Part shown: piece after piece, positions 7,866-15,694 of the stretch
Layout: the number at the start of each line of letters is the position of its first letter
Position numbering within the stretch: the first letter of the stretch is position 1
NCBI RefSeq assembly: GCF_012767755.2
Contig: NZ_AP023189.1
Span: 744,001-808,000, forward strand
Direction: 5' to 3'
DNA: 64,000 nt
Source of the DNA: Pseudomonas tohonis
Lineage (GTDB): Bacteria; Pseudomonadota; Gammaproteobacteria; Pseudomonadales; Pseudomonadaceae
Translations under genes and position numbers: made by a program
Notes under the pieces: generated by a model
The model's input: only the letters and a program-made list of their open reading frames with translations
What the model was told of the DNA's origin: nothing
Database searches by the model: none

Positions 7866-8654
7866 TCAGGGCCGATAGAGCTCCGGCCTGCGGTCGTGCA
7901 GGTAGGCGATCGCGGCGCGCGAGGTCTGCAGGGCTTCGTGGGCGAGGTCGGCCAGCAAGAGGGTCTCGTCGCGACCGGCGCGGGCGGTCTGTTCGCCGTC
8001 CGGGCCGTTGAGGCTGGAGAGGCCGCAATAGCGGATGGCCCCCTCGGCGCCGCAGTAGTTGGCGTAGGCGAGGTAGCACTGGCTCTCGTAGGCGCGGGTG
8101 CGCACCAGCACGTCGCAGACGAAGTCGTACGGCACCATGTTGGCGGTGGGCACCAGCACCAGCTCGGCACCGGCCATGGCCAGGCGCCGCACGTTCTCGG
8201 GGAATTCCACGTCGTAGCAGATCAGCACGCCGAGCTTCCAGCCTTCCAGCTCGATGATCGGGCAGGGCGCCTCGCCAGGGCTGAACATGCCCCGGTCCAG
8301 CTCACCGAACAGGTGGGTCTTGCGGTAGTTGCCCAGGCGCTCGCCACGCGCGTCGATCAGTTGCGCCGAGTTGTACAGCACCCCGTCCTCACCGCGTTCC
8401 GGGTAGCCGTAGAGGATGGCGATGCCCTGTTCGCGGGCGATGGCCGCCACCCGCTGGGCCCAGGGGCCGTCGTCGGGCTGGGCCAGGGTCTGCGCCGCCT
8501 CGCGGCCGATGTTGTAGCCGCTCAGGTACATCTCCGGGCCCACCAGCAACCGTGCGCCGCGCCGTGCTGCCTCGGCCGCCTGGCGGTGCAGGCGCGCGAG
8601 GTTCGCCTCCGGGTCCAGCGGCAGGGGCGGGCACTGGTAGAGGGCGATGCGCAT
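7866..8654 (-). CDS. davA: 5-aminopentanamidase (5-aminovaleramidase), nitrilase superfamily
   Basis: The 262-aa product is a carbon-nitrogen hydrolase that turns 5-aminopentanamide into 5-aminopentanoate plus ammonia, step two of the Pseudomonas aminovalerate route of lysine breakdown. The catalytic Glu-Lys-Cys set is visible: GPEMYLSGYNIG (Glu), NYRKTHLFGELDRGMF (Lys) and VLICYDVEFPEN (Cys). The wording MRIALYQ and YKTHLFGELDR is very close to P. putida DavA as I remember it. ATG 8654 is chosen because AGGAG lies 8 bases upstream; the start at 8672 lies inside the davB stop region. It follows davB with a 14-bp gap, so the two are co-transcribed. Confidence 0.93.
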   Translation of the reverse strand: MRIALYQCPPLPLDPEANLARLHRQAAEAARRGARLLVGPEMYLSGYNIGREAAQTLAQPDDGPWAQRVAAIAREQGIAILYGYPERGEDGVLYNSAQLIDARGERLGNYRKTHLFGELDRGMFSPGEAPCPIIELEGWKLGVLICYDVEFPENVRRLAMAGAELVLVPTANMVPYDFVCDVLVRTRAYESQCYLAYANYCGAEGAIRYCGLSSLNGPDGEQTARAGRDETLLLADLAHEALQTSRAAIAYLHDRRPELYRP

Positions 8655-8668
8655 GGCGTCTCTCCTGG

Positions 8669-10351
8669 TCATTCCGGCAGGGCGATGGGGCCGAGCTCGG
8701 CGAACACATCGCCCGGTCCGGGGTTGTCGGCATGGGTGGCGCCGCCGTAGTGCTTCATGATCCCCCACACGGCGTTGAGCGAGGTCTGCACCGCGCCTTC
8801 CACCCAGGCCGGGGTCCAGGACACGTCGTCACCGGCGATGAACATACCCTTGTGCTCGGCGGGCATGTCGTCCTGCATGAAGTGCGCGTACATGCGCTGG
8901 TTGTAGCGGTAGTGGCCCGGCAGCGCGCCCTTGAAGGCGCCGAGGAAGTGCGGGTCCGCCTCCCAGGAGACGGTGATCGGGTCGCCGATGATGTGGCTGG
9001 CGATGTCCACGTCCGGGTAGATCTTCTTCAGCGCGTCCAGCGCCAGCTTCACGCGCTTCTCGATGGGCTGCGGGAGCATCTTCAGCGCGTCGCTCATCCA
9101 GGAGTAGGAGAGGCAGATCACCCCCGGCTTGTCGTCGCCGTTGTCGAACAGGTAGGTGCCGCGGGTGAGGCGGTCGGTGAGCGTCATGCTCATGGTGTCG
9201 CGGCCGGTGACCGGGTCCTTGTCCTTCCAGAAGGGCCGGTCGACCATCACGAAGGTCTTCGACGACTGCATGTAGCGGGTGCGGTCCAGGGCCATCCACA
9301 TCTTCTGCGAGAACAGCGATTCCTCGCACTCGATCTGGGTGGTCAGCAGCCAGCTCTGGCAGGTGGTGAGCACCGCCGCGTAGTGGCGGGTGTCGCCCCA
9401 GGCATCGGTCACCGCCAGCTGGCCGTCGGCGGCGCGGGCGATGCGCTTCACCCCCGGGCGCGGCGCGCCGTTGTGCAGCGACGCCAGGCTGGTGCCGGCC
9501 GGCCAGTGGGCCATGCGCTCGGGCACGTGGCGCCAGATGCCCAGCGGCACCTGCTGCACGCCACCCACCACCAGGTGCTGGTGGTCGTCGCAGTTGGTCA
9601 TCACCACGCGGAAGATCTCCAGCATGGAGTTGGGGAAGTCCGAGTCCCAGCCGCCGGTGCCGAAGCCCACCTGGCCGAACACCTCGCGGTGGTGGAACGA
9701 CAGCTTGGCGAAGGCCTTGGAGGTGGCGACGAAGTCGTAGAAGGTGCGGTCGTCCCAGAGCGGCACCAGGCTGTTCCACAGCTCTTTCAGGCGCTTGGTG
9801 TCGCGGTCGCGGATGGCCTGCTGGATCTCGCTGAACTGCGCGCCGTCCTCCAGCGCGTCGGCCCAGGCATCGGCCACCTCGCGGAACAGCGCCGGCAGGT
9901 CGGCCATCTTCTCGGCGTAGTAGGTCTTGCCCTCAAGGTCGATCACCGTGCTGCCGGAGGCCGGCGTCAGCGGGTTGGGGAAGGGGCGGGTCTCGAGGCC
10001 CAGCTTGTCGACGTAGTGGTAGAAGGCCGTGGACGACACCGGGAAGCGCATGCCGCCCAGCTCCGCGATGATTCCCTCGGTGCCCTCGAACGCCTGCGAG
10101 CGCAGGCGCCCGCCCATCTTCGAGGCCTCGTACACCACCGGCTTGAGGCCCAGCTTCATCAGCTCGTAGGCCGCCACCAGCCCGGCGATGCCGGCGCCGA
10201 CGATGGCCACTTCCTCGCCCTGGCGCTCGACGGGAATGCTGCCCAGGCCGGCGGGGTGCTCGATCCAGTCATCGAAGGCGAAGGGGAAGTCGGGGCCGAA
10301 GATGGTGATCGGCTTCTTGCCGTCGGCGGGGTGGCGGTTGTTGTTGTGCAT
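8669..10351 (-). CDS. davB: L-lysine 2-monooxygenase (FAD)
   Basis: The 560-aa flavoprotein converts L-lysine and O2 to 5-aminopentanamide, CO2 and water, the first step of the aminovalerate pathway. The FAD-binding Rossmann motif is VAIVGAGIAGLVAAYE, followed by the GG motif in MGGRLRSQAF and ELGGMRFP. The C-terminal FAD motif is FIAGDDVSWTPAWVEGAVQ. Long stretches (MTNCDDHQHLVVGG, WMALDRTRYMQSSKTF) recall the characterised Pseudomonas L-lysine oxidase/monooxygenase. ATG 10351 is chosen over 10402: it fits the known N-terminus (NNNRHPADGKKP) and has AGG upstream. It is divergent from a fimbrial-like gene, and an Lrp-type gene lies about 1.3 kb away. Transcription probably starts in the palindrome-rich 10352-10500 region. 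Confidence 0.95.
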   Translation of the reverse strand: MHNNNRHPADGKKPITIFGPDFPFAFDDWIEHPAGLGSIPVERQGEEVAIVGAGIAGLVAAYELMKLGLKPVVYEASKMGGRLRSQAFEGTEGIIAELGGMRFPVSSTAFYHYVDKLGLETRPFPNPLTPASGSTVIDLEGKTYYAEKMADLPALFREVADAWADALEDGAQFSEIQQAIRDRDTKRLKELWNSLVPLWDDRTFYDFVATSKAFAKLSFHHREVFGQVGFGTGGWDSDFPNSMLEIFRVVMTNCDDHQHLVVGGVQQVPLGIWRHVPERMAHWPAGTSLASLHNGAPRPGVKRIARAADGQLAVTDAWGDTRHYAAVLTTCQSWLLTTQIECEESLFSQKMWMALDRTRYMQSSKTFVMVDRPFWKDKDPVTGRDTMSMTLTDRLTRGTYLFDNGDDKPGVICLSYSWMSDALKMLPQPIEKRVKLALDALKKIYPDVDIASHIIGDPITVSWEADPHFLGAFKGALPGHYRYNQRMYAHFMQDDMPAEHKGMFIAGDDVSWTPAWVEGAVQTSLNAVWGIMKHYGGATHADNPGPGDVFAELGPIALPE

Positions 10352-10426
10352 GGCGACCTGCGAAGGATGTTGGAGGGGCTGTCTGTGCAGCGTTGGCGCC
10401 ATTCTAGGGAGGCTGCTTTTCGTCCA

Positions 10427-10498
10427 TAAGACGAATTTTGTCGTCGATAAGTACGCATAAAATTCATATCGACGACGCGATGATTCGATATGACGAAT
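10427..10498. promoter_or_regulatory. Palindrome-rich operator/promoter region of davBA
   Basis: The 303-bp gap between davB and the divergent gene is locally AT-rich. It holds a perfect 10-bp inverted repeat, GTCGTCGATA (10440-10449) and TATCGACGAC (10467-10476), with a 17-bp spacer. It also holds TAAGACGAAT (10427-10436) echoed by TATGACGAAT (10489-10498), 62 bp apart. Multiple spaced, phased sites suit an Lrp/AsnC octamer, and such a regulator is encoded at 11664-12134. The assignment is an inference. Confidence 0.55.
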
Positions 10499-10654
10499 GT
10501 CTCGCTCGGCCGCACAGCCGCTCAGCCCCCTGGGTAGTCACCTTCTCGATGCAGGGATATTTCCTTCGCTAAGGAGGGAAAAGGCCTACTCGTATGCGAT
10601 TTTCGATAGTTCATCATCCGAGGCCTTCGCATTCGGTGCACCGGGAGACGCCTC

Positions 10655-11659
10655 ATGCACGCTTGGCTACTTCGTACGTTCATCCTGCTCTGTTTGCTGC
10701 CCGGGGTCGTTCAGGCGGAGCCGCGCGGCTTTGCCTCCTGCGTGATGGACTCTGGCGTCCAGGCGGCCGAGACCACGGCGCCCCTGCCAGCGCAACTGGT
10801 GGTGCCGCGCGACGCGCCGGTGGGAACAGTGCTGTTCGATACCCAGGGCTGGCTCCAGGGCGGCACGGCGAAAGTCACATGTGGCGCGCCTTTCCTGCCA
10901 GGCGACCTCTGGCTGCGCAAGGGCTTCTTGAGCGGGGCGGCCGTTCCGGGGCAGCCGAACGTCTACCCCAGCGGCGTGCCGGGTATCGGCATCCGCGTGG
11001 CCTGGTCGCGGGACTCGAAGTCGCTGCCGGCGCAGATGAGCGGCGGCGAGTTCATGAACTCTCCACGCACGGTAGAGCCGATGCCCCATGGCAGGTACGC
11101 CCCCGCGAACAACTGGTGGGTCCAGCTGGTCAAGACCGGGCCGATCTCCAGCGGCACCTACAACTACGACATCCCCAACGTTGAGGTGCACCACCACGAC
11201 GTGCGCACCAACATCCTGACATTCCCCCCGCTCGCCATCACCTTCCAGGCGCGCAGTTGCCGGCTGGTCGATGGCCGGGACTACACCCACCACCTGCGCA
11301 GCAGTTCGCTCGGGAACTTCTCCGGCGTCGGCAGCACCGCCTTGCCGGAAGATTTCACCATCACGCTGAATTGCGATCGCGGCCTCAGCGTCAGCTACCG
11401 GATCGACGGTGATCCGGCCGACGACACCACTTTGAAAAACCAGACGGGCGATGGGATGGCTAAAGGCGTAGGCATCCAGTTGCTCAATCGGATCGGGTTT
11501 GGAGGTCCGATACGCCTGGGCCGGGAAGTCATCCTGCCAAGGGCCAATAACTCAGGCGACTTGTCGATCCTGCTGACGGCCCGCTACCGCCAAGTCGACC
11601 CTGTGATAACCGCAGGCAAGGTGTCGGCCTTGGCGACCATCACCCTGTTCTACCGGTGA
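10655..11659 (+). CDS. Fimbrial adhesin-like protein, two-domain (334 aa)
   Basis: A secreted protein with signal peptide MHAWLLRTFILLCLLPGVVQA. The C-terminal half (from about residue 200: LGNFSGVGSTALPEDFTITLNCD, ending in ATITLFYR) looks like a chaperone-usher pilin domain. Such domains end in an alternating hydrophobic strand finishing in an aromatic residue. The N-terminal half has the block DAPVGTVLFDTQGWLQGG, a Cys pair and YAPANNWWVQLVKTGPISSGTYN, which could be a receptor-binding domain of a tip adhesin. It starts at ATG 10655 behind GGGAG. No chaperone or usher is near. A paralog lies at 12346-13314. The family call rests on pattern and architecture. Confidence 0.7.
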   Translation: MHAWLLRTFILLCLLPGVVQAEPRGFASCVMDSGVQAAETTAPLPAQLVVPRDAPVGTVLFDTQGWLQGGTAKVTCGAPFLPGDLWLRKGFLSGAAVPGQPNVYPSGVPGIGIRVAWSRDSKSLPAQMSGGEFMNSPRTVEPMPHGRYAPANNWWVQLVKTGPISSGTYNYDIPNVEVHHHDVRTNILTFPPLAITFQARSCRLVDGRDYTHHLRSSSLGNFSGVGSTALPEDFTITLNCDRGLSVSYRIDGDPADDTTLKNQTGDGMAKGVGIQLLNRIGFGGPIRLGREVILPRANNSGDLSILLTARYRQVDPVITAGKVSALATITLFYR

Positions 11660-11663
11660 CCCT

Positions 11664-12134
11664 TCAGGCCGGCCCCGGCAGCGGCTGGCCGCGGTCGATC
11701 TTGCAACTGAGGATGATCGAGGTGGTGGTGCGCTCCACGCCCTCGACATTGCCGATCTCGTCCAGCAGCAGGTCGAGCCGCTCCGGCGATTCGGCGCGCA
11801 GCCAGGCCACGTAGTCGAACTCCCCGCTCACCGTGCACAGCAACTGCACCTCGGCCATGCCGGTCAGCCGGCGCAGCACGTCCTTGCCGCTGCGCGGCCT
11901 GACGGTGATGCCCACGTAGGCCTGCAGGCCTCCCTCCGCCACCCGCTGGCCCAGGCGCACCCCATAGCCGCTGATGACCCCGCTGCGCTCCAGGCGTGCC
12001 AGGCGCGAATTCACCGTGGTGCGCGCGATGCCCAGGCGGCGGGCGAGGGTGGCGACGCTTTCCCGGGCGTTGATCTGCAGGGCGGCGATCAACTGGCGGT
12101 CGGTTTCGTCGAGGAAGACGGGGGCATCTGGCAT
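11664..12134 (-). CDS. Lrp/AsnC family transcriptional regulator (156 aa)
   Basis: A full-length Lrp/AsnC protein. The HTH is at residues 9-65 (LDETDRQLIAALQINARESVATLARRLGIARTTVNSRLARLE), followed by a RAM/ligand-binding ferredoxin-like domain (AYVGITVRPRSGKDVLRRL...CTVSGEFDYVAWLRAESPERLDLLLDEI). An AsnC-type gene next to davB is also found in P. putida as I recall. It is therefore a good candidate lysine sensor for davBA, although here a fimbrial-like gene is interposed. Its 3' end faces the stop of that gene only 4 bp away. Confidence 0.93.
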   Translation of the reverse strand: MPDAPVFLDETDRQLIAALQINARESVATLARRLGIARTTVNSRLARLERSGVISGYGVRLGQRVAEGGLQAYVGITVRPRSGKDVLRRLTGMAEVQLLCTVSGEFDYVAWLRAESPERLDLLLDEIGNVEGVERTTTSIILSCKIDRGQPLPGPA

Positions 12135-12345
12135 GGCGAGGCTTCGAGCGGGTCAGGGGAGTGACAAGGCTACCCGAATGCCCGTGGAAGTCACGGTGTG
12201 CCGGTGACGCCACAGGCGGAACCGTGCCATTCGGCGGTCAGGGGTAATGGCCTACAGGTAGAGGCGAATCCTCTATGCCTTTTCCTACATGCTACTGCTT
12301 TGTGGGCCGCTAGGATCTGTCGCCCGTACTTTCTTGGGCGTTCCC

Positions 12346-13314
12346 ATGACCCCTCTCCTATGCAGCAGGTTGGCAGGTGCCCTGGCGCTCATGCTCTCCG
12401 GGCTCACCTGGGGAGCCAATTGCACCGGCTCCGGCCAGAAGACCCAGTTCCCGCTTCCGACCACCCTTTCCCAGCAGCGCGATGCCCCGGTCGGCACGGT
12501 GCTTTACGACACCAACGACTGGATCGGCACGGGTGAGGCCAGCGTGAGCTGCTTCGGTGCGGGCACCTTCAAGCACAGCCATGGCTACTACACAGCGGCC
12601 ACCCCAACCGCACAGGCCAACGTCTATGAAACAGGTGTGCCCGGTGTCGGCATCAAGGTGGCCTGGAACAACAGCGCCAACCAACCGTCGCTCCCAATGA
12701 GCGGTGGCGTCTACATGGGCTACCCCCGGTATGAGGTGCAGGCGCCGGGGGGCAAGTACGTGCCCGCCCAGCGCTGGTGGATCCAGCTGATCAAGACCGG
12801 GCCCATCGCAACGGGCACCTTCAACATCCCACCGATCCGCGTGTACTACGACAACGTGCTGACCAACGAGCTGACCTTCCCGGCCTCGCAACTGGTGTTC
12901 ACCAAGAAGGGCTGCCGCCTGCTCACCCCCAACACCACGGTGCAGTTGCCCATCGCCAACCTGCACCACTTCAGCGGGGTCGGCAGCGGTGCCAGGCCGA
13001 AGGCCTTCAACCTCGAGCTCGACTGCGACCCCGATGTCCGCATCTCCTATCGCGTGGACGGGTTGCAGGCCGCCGACTCGGTGCTCAAGAACAGCGAAGG
13101 CAGCGGCATGGCCAGGGGCGTGGGGGTGCAACTGCTCAAGGGCGCGGGCGGCGGGACGCCCCTGGTGCTGGGGGCCAAGGCCTACCACCTGAACATCGGC
13201 GCAGCCGGCGGCTCCAGCGTGATCCCCCTGATCGCGCGCTATTACCAGGTCGAGCCCACGGTCAGCCCCGGCGCGGTGATCACCACCGCCACCCTCACGC
13301 TGTTCTACGAATGA
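12346..13314 (+). CDS. Fimbrial adhesin-like protein, paralog of 10655-11659 (322 aa)
   Basis: A signal peptide (MTPLLCSRLAGALALMLSGLTWG) is followed by a protein clearly related to the 10655 gene. Shared blocks are RDAPVGTVLYDTNDWIG, ANVYETGVPGVGIKVAW, YVPAQRWWIQLIKTGPIATGTFN, FSGVGSGARPKAFNLELDCD, SYRVDG, GMARGVGVQLL, and the C-terminal strand ATLTLFYE. This again suggests a lectin-like N-domain plus a pilin domain of chaperone-usher type. ATG 12346 is chosen because it opens the signal peptide; a longer frame from 12289 is possible. The two paralogs flank the Lrp gene. No usher/chaperone genes are in the window. Confidence 0.7.
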   Translation: MTPLLCSRLAGALALMLSGLTWGANCTGSGQKTQFPLPTTLSQQRDAPVGTVLYDTNDWIGTGEASVSCFGAGTFKHSHGYYTAATPTAQANVYETGVPGVGIKVAWNNSANQPSLPMSGGVYMGYPRYEVQAPGGKYVPAQRWWIQLIKTGPIATGTFNIPPIRVYYDNVLTNELTFPASQLVFTKKGCRLLTPNTTVQLPIANLHHFSGVGSGARPKAFNLELDCDPDVRISYRVDGLQAADSVLKNSEGSGMARGVGVQLLKGAGGGTPLVLGAKAYHLNIGAAGGSSVIPLIARYYQVEPTVSPGAVITTATLTLFYE

Positions 13315-13320
13315 CGCCCC

Positions 13321-14355
13321 TCAAGCCCCGAACAGCTGGCGCAGCGCGCTGGGGGAGAGCCCCGTCCAGCGCCTGAGCGAGCGGCGGAAGTTGGTGCTGT
13401 CGTGGAAGCGCAGGTACGCCGCCACCTCGTCGTTGCCGTAGCCCTTGATGCGGTAGAGGTAGAGCGCCACGTGCTTGCGCACCAGGTCGCGCTGCTCCTG
13501 GTAGTGCGTCCCGTGCTTGGCCAGCTTGCGCTTGAAGGTGGCCGGGCTCATGGCGAAGGCCTGGGCCGCATCCTCCAGCACCGGCGCCTCGCGCACCCGC
13601 TCCAGCAGCCAGCTGTAGAGCCGGTCCAGCAGGCTGGCGCGATGGCCCAGCGCCTCCAGCTGGCGCGCACATTCCTGGCGCGCCACGCGGCCGGCGGTCT
13701 GCGACGCCTCCGGCAGCGCCCGGGTCAGCCAGGCGCGCGGCACCTGCATGGCGTCCACGTGCTGGTCGAAGCGCACCTCCTCCCCCAGGTGCACCCAGTA
13801 CTGCTCGATGCAGCGCGGCTGGCCATGGGCGAAGTGGTAGCGCCACGGCAGCCGCTCCCCGCCCAGGCGCCGGCACAGCGCCGCCACCGCCGTCATGCTC
13901 GCCTCCAGCAGGAAGCGCCGGTATTCCCCCGCCCCGCAGGCGTCCACCCAGTAGAGCCAGGCGTCCTGCTCGTCCAGCAACAGCCGGGGCGCCAGCAACG
14001 GCGTCAGCAGCGCCCGCTGGCGGATCAACTGGCCCAGCGCATCCTGCAGGTGCTCGGCGTGCAGCAGGGTGTGGCTGGCGGCGCCGTAGTGGCCGGGCAA
14101 AAGCCGCTGGCCGAAGAGAAAGGCCGTGTCGTCGGCGGCCAGCAGGCGCCGGGCATTGCCGACCAGCCCGAGGAACTGCTGCGGGCTGACGAGCTGCCCG
14201 CCGGCGAGGATGTCCTCGTAGAACAAACCCGTCCCCCGCAGCAGGCGGTGGCTGTCGATCCCCCGCGAGAGCGCCAGGTCGATCAGCACCGCCGGCTGGC
14301 CGTGGGCCGGGATGAAGCGGCTGTCGCACTCGTACCAGTCACCCCTGATGGTCAT
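13321..14355 (-). CDS. AraC family regulator with arabinose-binding-like N-domain (344 aa)
   Basis: The first ~200 residues (PAVLIDLALSRGIDSHRLLRGTGL...FLGLVGNARRLLA) match the N-terminal domain of OruR/ArgR-type AraC regulators (Arabinose_bd superfamily). The C-terminal ~100 residues are the double HTH: VLEDAAQAFAMSPATFKRKLAKHGTHYQEQRDLVRKHVALYLY, then DEVAAYLRFHDSTNFRRSLRRWTGLSP. The gene is 8 bp downstream of the membrane GGDEF-like gene, on the same strand, so both are probably one operon. Target and effector are unknown. Confidence 0.9.
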   Translation of the reverse strand: MTIRGDWYECDSRFIPAHGQPAVLIDLALSRGIDSHRLLRGTGLFYEDILAGGQLVSPQQFLGLVGNARRLLAADDTAFLFGQRLLPGHYGAASHTLLHAEHLQDALGQLIRQRALLTPLLAPRLLLDEQDAWLYWVDACGAGEYRRFLLEASMTAVAALCRRLGGERLPWRYHFAHGQPRCIEQYWVHLGEEVRFDQHVDAMQVPRAWLTRALPEASQTAGRVARQECARQLEALGHRASLLDRLYSWLLERVREAPVLEDAAQAFAMSPATFKRKLAKHGTHYQEQRDLVRKHVALYLYRIKGYGNDEVAAYLRFHDSTNFRRSLRRWTGLSPSALRQLFGA

Positions 14356-14363
14356 CGCGCACC

Positions 14364-15281
14364 TCAGGCACTGTGGGCCAGGCGCGGCGAGCGCGCCTTC
14401 GCCAGGGCCAGGTTGAGCCGTTGCAGCAGCGCCTCGGGGCTCTCGTCCAGGGCCATCGCCACCGCCGTGCTGGCGCGCAGTTGCAGGCGCTCGCCGTGCT
14501 GGCGGGTGCGGTGGGCGAAGTGCGCCACCGCCTCGCCCAGCTCCGTGGCCAGCTGGTGCGCCTGGCGCTCGCCGGTGTTCGGCAGCAGCACCACGAAGCG
14601 GTCGCCGGCCAGGCGGCAGAGCAGGTCCTGGCGGCGCAGGTTGAGCAGCAGCAACTGCGTCAGGGCCAGCAGCAGGTGGTCGCCCTCGGCGTGGCCGAAG
14701 CGGTCGTTGACCTGGCTGAAGTCATCGATGTCGAGGATCACCAGCGACAGCGGCTGGCCGTTCGCGGCGGCCTCGCCCAGGCCCAGCTCCAGCTGGCGGC
14801 GCAGGTAGTCGGCGTCGCCCAGCGGGGTGAGGGTGTCGAACTGGCGATGCTCGCGGAACAGCCGCTCGCGCTTCTCCATCTGCGCGCTGATGGCCAGCTG
14901 CTCGCGGTGCCAGTGGTAGATGCCCAGGGTCAGCAGCACCAGGCCGATGGGCATCGGCACCGACTCCAGCCAGTGGTCCCAGTGCACCGTGTCGGGCATG
15001 CGGATGAATTCGTCGAGGCTGTCGATCCACCAGGAGAAGAACACCCCCGCCAGCCCCAGCACCAGCAGGTTGGTCACCCGCCCGGCGGGCCGGCTTTTCA
15101 GCACCAGGCCGATCCACACCAGCGCCAGCAGCGCCGAGCCGCCTTCGCCGAGGATGTCCAGCCACACCCACTCCGAGGCCGCCTTCAGGTCGCCCACCGC
15201 CAAGTGCAGCAGCAACCCGGCATTGGCAGCCAGGAACAGCGCGGTGAGCTTGAGGCGGTGCAGCTTCAGCAGGGAGGTCAT
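14364..15281 (-). CDS. Membrane protein with degenerate GGDEF domain (305 aa)
   Basis: Four or so hydrophobic segments lie in residues 10-125 (LTALFLAANAGLLLHLAVG; ALLALVWIGLVL; NLLVLGLAGVFFSWW; PIGLVLLTLGIYHW), then a GGDEF-type domain. The catalytic motif GG(D/E)EF is AGDRF at 225-229, and the usual DxLTGLxNR start is LTPLGDADYL. Diguanylate cyclase activity is therefore unlikely. The product-binding I-site RxxD is kept five residues upstream (R216-D219), so c-di-GMP binding is still possible. LSLVILDIDDFSQVNDRFGH keeps the first metal-binding Asp. It precedes the AraC gene in an operon. Confidence 0.88.
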   Translation of the reverse strand: MTSLLKLHRLKLTALFLAANAGLLLHLAVGDLKAASEWVWLDILGEGGSALLALVWIGLVLKSRPAGRVTNLLVLGLAGVFFSWWIDSLDEFIRMPDTVHWDHWLESVPMPIGLVLLTLGIYHWHREQLAISAQMEKRERLFREHRQFDTLTPLGDADYLRRQLELGLGEAAANGQPLSLVILDIDDFSQVNDRFGHAEGDHLLLALTQLLLLNLRRQDLLCRLAGDRFVVLLPNTGERQAHQLATELGEAVAHFAHRTRQHGERLQLRASTAVAMALDESPEALLQRLNLALAKARSPRLAHSA

Positions 15282-15420
15282 GGGCAGGTCCGCAGGGTTA
15301 GACCGGGCCAGCAGAGCAGATGATTGTGACGGCGAGGTTGCAGCGCCGGAGCGGGGTGGGAGGGTCGGATCGGCTCAGGGGACGTGGGGTGTTTTTCAGC
15401 ATTTCGCGCTGCTTTTGGCA

Positions 15421-15516
15421 GGGGCGAATTCATTCGCCAGGCAGCCCGCAGGGCTGCTTCTGCGGGGCTGTAGGTAGCGGCGGACCTGCGCTCCGCTGGG
15501 CGAATGAATTCGCCCC
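15421..15516. repeat. Inverted repeat element in the 15282-15694 gap
   Basis: A perfect 18-bp inverted repeat, GGGGCGAATTCATTCGCC (15421-15438) and GGCGAATGAATTCGCCCC (15499-15516), encloses 60 bp. The same unit recurs at 31492-31509, and its core GCGAATTCATTCGC appears near 34831, so it is a dispersed family. The rest of the gap holds the receptor promoter region and nothing coding. Confidence 0.8.
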
Positions 15517-15601
15517 TACCGCGGCGTGGGCGGGTCCTATCAGCTCAAAACCCCGGGGCTACCCCCGCAAAACCCCGCCATTCCCGCCCGGTGCCGTTGC
15601 C

Positions 15602-15619
15602 CTGTCACAGAAGCTTCAT
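15602..15619 (+). promoter_or_regulatory. Possible (weak) PHO box before the TonB-dependent receptor
   Basis: CTGTCAC-AGAA-GCTTCAT has the two 7-mer layout of a PhoB site (CTGTCAT-N4-CTGTCAT). The first half is good and the second poor. It lies 75 bp before the start codon. The stronger box at 20211 and the phosphatase genes make it credible. Confidence 0.45.
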
Positions 15620-15694
15620 CCGCGCTGCCTAGCGTCCGCTCCCACATTGCCGGGCCATTTGCCTGGCCTGGAACCACTCCTGGGGAGAGCATTC

